Source: an uncultured Eubacteriales bacterium (GTDB lineage Bacteria > Bacillota > Clostridia > Oscillospirales > Acutalibacteraceae). From it: a stretch of DNA of 64,000 bases. Positions 59,371 to 64,000 of the stretch are shown piece by piece. The notes under the pieces were generated by a model. That model made no database searches and was not told where the DNA came from. It saw only the letters and a program-made list of their open reading frames with translations. Made by a program: the position numbers and the translations under genes. Position 1 is the stretch's first letter; each line of letters opens with the position of its first letter. The stretch covers positions 62,001 to 126,000 of the forward strand of contig CAKSTF010000003.1 in NCBI GenBank assembly GCA_934491515.1, read 5' to 3'.

Positions 59371-59515
59371 AAAAAGGTGCGCAGCAAAGCCGCGCACCCG
59401 AAAAACACCGCGGCTCTGTTTGCTGCAACACAAATTCAAAGCACAACAACAGTGTGTGACGAATAAGAGCCTGTGCTTTTACCGAAAGAGATAAACCCGC
59501 CCGTTACATTTTGTC
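59371..59515 (-). ncRNA. Orphan structured RNA with own promoter and terminator
   Basis: Between the hppA terminator and the GntR-operon terminator lies a complete minus-strand transcription unit of about 145 bases without a reading frame of note. It ends in GGTGCGCGGC-TTT-GCTGCGCACC plus T5 (59398-59371). Inside, AAAGCACA (59479-59472) pairs perfectly with TGTGCTTT (59445-59438). The adjacent loop bases GGCTCT (59471-59466) can pair with AGAGCC (59417-59412), forming an H-type pseudoknot. AGCCGCG (59415-59409) can instead pair with CGCGGCT (59394-59388) inside the terminator. No minus-strand gene follows, so a cis-acting riboswitch is unlikely; a trans-acting small RNA is more probable. I know no family it matches; it lacks T-box and 6S hallmarks as far as I can see. 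Confidence 0.62.
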
Positions 59516-59521
59516 AGTTGC

Positions 59522-59550
59522 ATTATATCCCGTTTTTCTGCATTTGTAAA
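59522..59550 (-). promoter_or_regulatory. Promoter of the orphan RNA
   Basis: On the minus strand: TTTACA (59550-59545), 17 bases, TATAAT (59527-59522, perfect). The expected start is near 59515. Confidence 0.82.
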
Positions 59551-59563
59551 CTTTTATATACAA

Positions 59564-59590
59564 AAGACCCCCGACAAAGTCGGGGGTCTT
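59564..59590 (-). terminator. Terminator of hppA
   Basis: AAGACCCCCGAC-TTT-GTCGGGGGTCTT followed by TTGTATAT on the minus strand, 12 bases after the stop codon. The -35 of the next unit lies just downstream. Confidence 0.88.
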
Positions 59591-59602
59591 AATTTAAGGT
59601 AT

Positions 59603-61711
59603 TTACATTATGCTGTAATTCACTACAAGCGCCGCAAATACAATGGATACCATTGAAAGCAGTTTTATAAGAATGTTGATAGCAGGACCGGAAGTGTCCT
59701 TAAAGGGGTCGCCTACGGTATCGCCCACAACTGCCGCTTTGTGATTGTCGCTGCCCTTGCCGCCGAAGTTTCCGGCTTCAATATACTTCTTAGCGTTATC
59801 CCAGGCGCCGCCTGCATTGGACATATATATAGCAAGCAGGAATCCGGTTGCCGTAGCGCCTGCAAGCAGACCTACAACCGCCTGATAGCCAAGCACCAGA
59901 CCGACAGCCACGGGAACTACGATTGCAATTATGGTGGGAAGTATCATCTCGCGAAGTGACGCTTTTGTGCAAAGGTCAACGCAGGTTTCGTAATCGGGGT
60001 CTGCCTTGCCTTCCATAATGCCTTTGATTTCCCTGAACTGACGGCGTACTTCTTTTACTATGGACTGTGCCGCTTTACCAACGGATTCCATGGTAAGCGC
60101 CGCGAATATAAACGGCAGGCACGCGCCTATGAAAAGACCGACAAGAACCTTAGGCTCCATTATGTTGAATACCGAAACGGTTTCGGTGCCTTCCTTGGCA
60201 ACCTCTTTTACCTTGTCTATGTAAGAGGCGATAAGAGCCAGTGCCGTAAGCGCCGCAGAACCGATAGCAAAACCCTTGCCGGTAGCAGCGGTAGTGTTTC
60301 CGAGCGAATCAAGCGCGTCCGTTCTGCGCCTTACTTCGGGATCAAGACCTGCCATTTCGGCAATGCCGCCGGCGTTATCGGCAACAGGGCCGTATGCGTC
60401 GGTAGCAAGCGTTATACCAAGTGTGGAAAGCATACCCACAGCGGCAAGCGCTATGCCGTAAAGGCCGTATGTGGAATTTGTATCTTTAAGTCCGCCTGCA
60501 GTAAAGTAAGCAACAAGTATGCAGACAGCAATTATTATTATCGGAAGCGCGGTAGAAAGCATACCGAGACCCAAACCGCCGATTATAAGGGTTGCGGAAC
60601 CGGTTTCCGATTTAGCCGCAAGTTTTCTTGTAGGCTTATAGGAATCGGAAGTGAAATACTCGGTAGCCTGACCGATGAACACGCCTGCCAAAAGTCCCGC
60701 AAGTATTGAGAAGTAGAAACCTATGTACTTAAAATTGCCTATATCGCCTGCAAGGCAGAGATTCACAAGAGGAAGCGCAATCAGCGCAATGGCAATCGCG
60801 CCGAAATTAGTTCCTCTTGAAAGACTGCGAAGCAGATTTTTCTGCGTTGCGTCCTCTTTGGTTCTTACAAAGAAAGTGCCTACTATTGAACATATAATAC
60901 CGACTGCCGCAAGCGCCATCGGAAGCGCCATACCCTCAAATCCGCCGAAAGCGACAACGCCCAACGCGCAGCTTGAAGTTATGGAACCTACATAAGATTC
61001 GTAAAGGTCAGCGCCCATACCGGCAACGTCGCCTACGTTATCACCAACGTTATCGGCAATAGCGGCAGGATTTCGCGGATCGTCTTCGGGGATGCCTGCT
61101 TCAACCTTGCCTACAAGGTCGGCGCCTACATCGGCAGCCTTTGTAAACACGCCGCCGCCCACACGCGCAAACAGCGCCATAGAAGAAGCGCCCATACCGA
61201 AAGTAAGCATTGCAGAGGTTATTTCCTGCGCGTTGCACTTGAACGCGTACTTCAAAAGCGAAAACCAGATCGAAACGTCAAGAAGGCCAAGGCCCACAAC
61301 CGTAAAGCCCATTACCGAACCTGCGCCGAAAGCAACGCGAAGTCCCTTATTAAGGCCGGATATACAGGCGTTTGCCGTTCTTGCATTTGAAGAGGTGGCA
61401 ATAGTCATGCCTACAAATCCGGAAAGTCCCGAGAAAAATCCGCCGGTTAAAAACGCAAACGGCACATACCATGTAAGCAAATTAAAGTATGCCATTGCGC
61501 CGAGCACGACAAACATAACCGCAAAGAATACCGAAACTACCGTGTACTGGCGTTTAAGATAAGCCTTTGCACCCTTTTTGATGGAAGATGAAATCTTCTT
61601 CATAAGCGGCGTGCCTTCGGAAAAACCAAGCACCCGTTTTGCCGAAACAAAGGCAAAAATAAGTGCCGCAACAGCGCCTGCCAAGGTAAAAATTACAATG
61701 TTGTTTACCAT
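59603..61711 (-). CDS. hppA: Membrane-bound pyrophosphatase (K+-dependent type ion pump)
   Basis: The 702-residue protein with about 15-16 membrane helices couples pyrophosphate hydrolysis to pumping of H+ or Na+. The substrate motifs are [40 protein letters not shown] and, near the C-terminus, [15 protein letters not shown]. The K+ site reads [10 protein letters not shown]: Ala where K+-independent pumps have Lys (GNTTKA), so K+ dependence is expected; such enzymes in Clostridia are often Na+ pumps, which cannot be settled by eye here. The open frame extends to 61768, but the ATG at 61711 has AGGAG about 11 bases upstream and starts the first membrane helix. Confidence 0.95.
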   Translation of the reverse strand: MVNNIVIFTLAGAVAALIFAFVSAKRVLGFSEGTPLMKKISSSIKKGAKAYLKRQYTVVSVFFAVMFVVLGAMAYFNLLTWYVPFAFLTGGFFSGLSGFVGMTIATSSNARTANACISGLNKGLRVAFGAGSVMGFTVVGLGLLDVSIWFSLLKYAFKCNAQEITSAMLTFGMGASSMALFARVGGGVFTKAADVGADLVGKVEAGIPEDDPRNPAAIADNVGDNVGDVAGMGADLYESYVGSITSSCALGVVAFGGFEGMALPMALAAVGIICSIVGTFFVRTKEDATQKNLLRSLSRGTNFGAIAIALIALPLVNLCLAGDIGNFKYIGFYFSILAGLLAGVFIGQATEYFTSDSYKPTRKLAAKSETGSATLIIGGLGLGMLSTALPIIIIAVCILVAYFTAGGLKDTNSTYGLYGIALAAVGMLSTLGITLATDAYGPVADNAGGIAEMAGLDPEVRRRTDALDSLGNTTAATGKGFAIGSAALTALALIASYIDKVKEVAKEGTETVSVFNIMEPKVLVGLFIGACLPFIFAALTMESVGKAAQSIVKEVRRQFREIKGIMEGKADPDYETCVDLCTKASLREMILPTIIAIVVPVAVGLVLGYQAVVGLLAGATATGFLLAIYMSNAGGAWDNAKKYIEAGNFGGKGSDNHKAAVVGDTVGDPFKDTSGPAINILIKLLSMVSIVFAALVVNYSIM

Positions 61712-61808
61712 TCTGACTGTAACTCCTTTTAAATAACTTCCTTTAAAAAAGACATAACACCTATGCAATAAAGGGAATTTGCTTGAATTTGCATAGATGA
61801 TAATGTGT

Positions 61809-61838
61809 ATTATACAATGATGACTTCAGAAATGTCAA
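61809..61838 (-). promoter_or_regulatory. Promoter of hppA
   Basis: On the minus strand: TTGACA (61838-61833, perfect), 18 bases, TATAAT (61814-61809, perfect). The untranslated leader is about 95 bases. Confidence 0.88.
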
Positions 61839-61868
61839 CAGCGCAGATTTTTTTGGTATAACACACAC

Positions 61869-61900
61869 TAACCGTTATAACTCAAGAATTATAACGGTTA
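61869..61900. repeat. Perfect 12-8-12 inverted repeat upstream of the hppA promoter
   Basis: TAACCGTTATAA, 8 bases, then TTATAACGGTTA. No T-run follows on either strand, so it is not a standard terminator. It lies about 30 bases upstream of the hppA -35 and could be a regulator site. The rest of 61712-62027 holds only A/T-rich sequence. Confidence 0.6.
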
Positions 61901-62027
61901 TAGTTATCAAAACCCTATTTTTTAGGATTTTCCGCGTGGTTATGCGGTTTTTTGCCTGTTTGTTAAAACATAAACATTATATTTACAAACTTAATTTCAA
62001 ATTATCAAACGGCAAAATATTCAAATT

Positions 62028-62330
62028 TTATATTTCATAATCCATACAGGTACGCACTGCGGTATAGGGGCGCACCTTAGTATTTGCAACTTCCACGTGA
62101 AGCGGATTTGCGGAATACCCTTTAAGCGCGGCAAAATCGGTAAAAGTGCAGTCAAGCATAACATCCGCGTTTGAAGTGGGCAGCGGATTTGTATTTACCT
62201 GAATGTTTACAAGGCCGTCTATTTTTCCTGCAAGGCCTTCAAGTCCGCGCTTTATTCCGTTTTTTATGCCGGCTTTTTCGATATCGTTTAGTTCCTTTTT
62301 AAGCTGCCACAAAATAATATGTTTTACCAT
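62028..62330 (-). CDS. Dabb (stress-responsive A/B barrel) domain protein
   Basis: The 100-residue protein covers a single Dabb domain: VKHIILWQLKKELNDIEKAG at the start and the typical middle ADVMLDCTFTDFAALKGYSA followed by NPLHVEVANTKVRPYTAVRT. These small ferredoxin-like dimers are found in many bacteria and plants; their reaction is rarely known. It is downstream of rpoC on the same strand, with a hairpin between; whether it is read through or has its own promoter was not clear. Confidence 0.88.
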   Translation of the reverse strand: MVKHIILWQLKKELNDIEKAGIKNGIKRGLEGLAGKIDGLVNIQVNTNPLPTSNADVMLDCTFTDFAALKGYSANPLHVEVANTKVRPYTAVRTCMDYEI

Positions 62331-62362
62331 AAAACCACTTCCCTTTTAAATTTTTTAATCAG

Positions 62363-62395
62363 CAGGACCGAAACCGCAAAACGGTTTCGGTCCTG
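62363..62395 (-). terminator. Hairpin after rpoC, likely terminator
   Basis: A 14-bp perfect stem CAGGACCGAAACCG / CGGTTTCGGTCCTG with a 5-base loop. On the minus strand the following CTGATTAAAAAATTT is a poor T-run, so termination may be leaky or factor-dependent. On the plus strand TTTTAATTA follows. Confidence 0.65.
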
Positions 62396-62401
62396 TTTTA
62401 A

Positions 62402-64000
62402 TTATTCTGCCGATGCGTCGGTAGGATTGATCTCCTCGACCTTCATACCCGTACCTGCGGGAATGAGCTGACCGATGATAACGTTTTCCTTGAGTCCGAA
62501 CAGCGGGTCTTCCTTGCCCTTTATGGCAGCCTCTGTGAGAACACGCGTGGTTTCCTGGAAGGAAGCCGCGGACATAAAGGATTCGGTAGCAAGAGAGGCC
62601 TTGGTAATACCGAGCAGCGTTGTCTTGTAAGTTGCTTTGGTAAGACCCTCTTCGCCTGCGTCTATACGCGCCTGAACTGCGGCATTTGCGTCCGCAATTT
62701 CTTTATATTCGTAACTCGTGCCCTGCAAAAGGTCGGTAGAGCCGGGATCGGTAACGCGCAGTTTGCGCATCATCTGGCGGATTATTATTTCAATATGCTT
62801 ATCGTTGATATCAACACCCTGTGTACGGTAAGCATTCTGAATTTCGGCAATGATATATTCTTCAACCGCCTCGGGGCCCTGCGCTTCAAGTATATCCTGC
62901 GGATATTTAGCGCCGGGAACAAGCATATCTCCTGCCTTTACTTCGTCGCCCGTGGATACGAGCACCCTTGAGCCGTAAGGAATGGTTACCTTTTCTTCTT
63001 CAAGCGTTTCGGGGTTGGTGATTATTATAACATTGCTCTTCTTTTCTTCCGCGATACGAACGGTGCCGTTGATTTTGGCGATAAGTCCGCATCTCTTGGG
63101 ACGTCTTGCTTCAAACAGTTCTTCAACACGGGGAAGACCCTGTGTGATATCTTCGGTAGAAGCGATACCGCCCGTGTGGAAGGTACGCATCGTAAGCTGC
63201 GTGCCGGGTTCGCCTATGGACTGCGCCGCAACTATGCCGACCGCTTCGCCCACGGTAACCGGCTTATTGGTAGCAAGGTTTACACCGTAGCACTTGCGGC
63301 ATACGCCGTGGTGGCTGTGGCACTTGAGGTTGGAGCGTATTTCTATACGTTCAATGCCTGCGTCAACAATACGTTTGGCGTCTTCCTTGGTCATCATGTG
63401 CTCGTTATCGCAAAGCACTTCGCCTGTTTCGGGATGAACTGCCGGATGCAGCAGATATCTGCCCACAAGACGTTCTTCCAGAGTTTCAAGAACGTGGTTG
63501 CCGTCCTTAATATCGAACACCCAAAGACCTTCGTCCGTGCCGCAATCGTTTTCTCTTACTATAACGTCCTGCGAAACGTCAACAAGACGACGGGTAAGAT
63601 AACCCGAGTCTGCAGTACGCAAAGCCGTATCGGCAAGACCCTTACGGGCGCCGCGGGAGGAAATAAAGTATTCAAGTACGTTAAGTCCCTCACGGTAGTT
63701 GGCACGGATAGGAACTTCGATAACCTTACCCGCGGTATTCGCGATAAGTCCGCGCATACCTGCCAACTGACGGATCTGGCTCATGGAGCCACGGGCGCCG
63801 GAGTCCGCCATCATAAAGATGGGGTTAAATTCGTCAAGGTTGCCCTTAAGTGCATCGGCAACGTCTTCGGTTGCCTTATTCCAGATATTTATAACCTGAG
63901 TGCTGCGCTCGGTATTGCTTATGATACCGCGGCGGTAGAACTTAGAAACCTCGTCGATCTGCTTTTCGGCATCGGCAATAATTTCTTTCTTTGCTTCAGG
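62402..64000 (-). CDS. rpoC: RNA polymerase beta' subunit, C-terminal part
   Basis: The 532 visible residues are the C-terminal part of beta', cut at the right edge of the window. The frame stays open from 64000 without a start: [20 protein letters not shown] and [20 protein letters not shown] belong to the region leading to the bridge helix and trigger loop. A later zinc-binding cluster is NDCGTDEG with [38 protein letters not shown] then FHTGG covers the trigger loop, and [14 protein letters not shown] follows it. The reading frame ends in a short acidic tail. The 3' end lies 7 bases after the hairpin at 62363-62395. The missing part is upstream of 64000. Confidence 0.98.
   Translation of the reverse strand, partial: PEAKKEIIADAEKQIDEVSKFYRRGIISNTERSTQVINIWNKATEDVADALKGNLDEFNPIFMMADSGARGSMSQIRQLAGMRGLIANTAGKVIEVPIRANYREGLNVLEYFISSRGARKGLADTALRTADSGYLTRRLVDVSQDVIVRENDCGTDEGLWVFDIKDGNHVLETLEERLVGRYLLHPAVHPETGEVLCDNEHMMTKEDAKRIVDAGIERIEIRSNLKCHSHHGVCRKCYGVNLATNKPVTVGEAVGIVAAQSIGEPGTQLTMRTFHTGGIASTEDITQGLPRVEELFEARRPKRCGLIAKINGTVRIAEEKKSNVIIITNPETLEEEKVTIPYGSRVLVSTGDEVKAGDMLVPGAKYPQDILEAQGPEAVEEYIIAEIQNAYRTQGVDINDKHIEIIIRQMMRKLRVTDPGSTDLLQGTSYEYKEIADANAAVQARIDAGEEGLTKATYKTTLLGITKASLATESFMSAASFQETTRVLTEAAIKGKEDPLFGLKENVIIGQLIPAGTGMKVEEINPTDASAE

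Noticed and set aside
59371..59515. T-box or 6S RNA identity for the orphan RNA
   Set aside because: No GGUGG-x-ACCGCG antiterminator element is present, and the unit is shorter and less rod-like than Firmicutes 6S RNA; no downstream tRNA-linked gene exists on that strand.
61925..61960. Plus-strand terminator (CCGCGT...ATGCGG followed by T6)
   Set aside because: No plus-strand transcript or gene is upstream of it; the stem is short and needs a G.U pair, so it is likely chance in A/T-rich sequence.

Overview
The window looks like chromosomal core DNA of a spore-forming, Gram-positive member of the Clostridia, probably a gut lineage of the Oscillospiraceae or Ruminococcaceae type. This is inferred from gene order and family content; no taxonomic search was possible. 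The supporting signs are the order pyrH-frr-uppS-cdsA-dxr-rseP-ispG-(polC), a CarD-family regulator, a SPOCS/DUF3794 plus LysM spore-envelope protein, a YitT-family protein, an ffs-dnaX-ybaB-recR cluster, strong Shine-Dalgarno sites, sigma-A promoters and many U-tailed terminators. No tRNA, rRNA, insertion sequence, integrase or CRISPR array was seen.

Region by region. 1-6.4 kb: isoprenoid, phospholipid and undecaprenyl phosphate genes with ribosome recycling and UMP kinase, all on the minus strand behind a good promoter. 6.5-12.9 kb: a complete F1Fo ATP synthase operon with its own promoter and terminator, in which the delta subunit is reduced to its C-terminal domain. 13-19.4 kb: minus-strand single-gene units (CarD, AAC(3)-like, YitT-like, NSS transporter, U32 protein). 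19.5-24.7 kb: plus-strand ApgM, a metal-sensing ArsR repressor with a recognisable operator and its P1B ATPase, and a Gfo/Idh oxidoreductase. 25-29.3 kb: glycogen phosphorylase translationally coupled to an intracellular GH13 enzyme, a glycogen or maltodextrin degradation pair. 29.4-32.4 kb: a Cys-rich DUF6062-type protein, an OGG1-type glycosylase, a GNAT and a DUF2156 protein. 32.5-42.7 kb: an accessory carbohydrate or surface locus: a 1639-residue repeat-rich beta-helix surface protein and a ceramidase-like lipoprotein on one strand, and an AraC regulator with two tandem GH28-like proteins on the other.

42.8-49.2 kb: the SPOCS/LysM protein, then an operon (left-handed beta-helix protein, NUDIX, RING-type and zinc-ribbon membrane proteins, galU, HAD phosphatase). 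49.2-53.3 kb: small SRP RNA, dnaX, ybaB, recR, a DUF896 protein and a 2-hydroxyacid dehydrogenase. 53.3-54.8 kb: an ECF sigma factor with a one-TM putative anti-sigma factor. 54.8-56.4 kb: endonuclease IV-like protein, YqeG phosphatase, and rpsU. 56.5-59.4 kb: a GntR-regulated ABC exporter operon with a perfect operator palindrome, a small membrane peptide and a lipoprotein. 59.4-62 kb: a K+-dependent-type membrane pyrophosphatase, and downstream of it a separate 145-nt minus-strand transcript unit with its own promoter and terminator. The window ends inside rpoC.

The best candidate for something undescribed is this orphan RNA at about 59371-59515. It has a near-consensus promoter, a strong intrinsic terminator, a possible H-type pseudoknot and a competing antiterminator-like pairing, but no gene downstream to control. 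The truncated ATP synthase delta subunit is the next most unusual point. Several start codons were moved to the codon that has a Shine-Dalgarno sequence; the reason is given in each entry.
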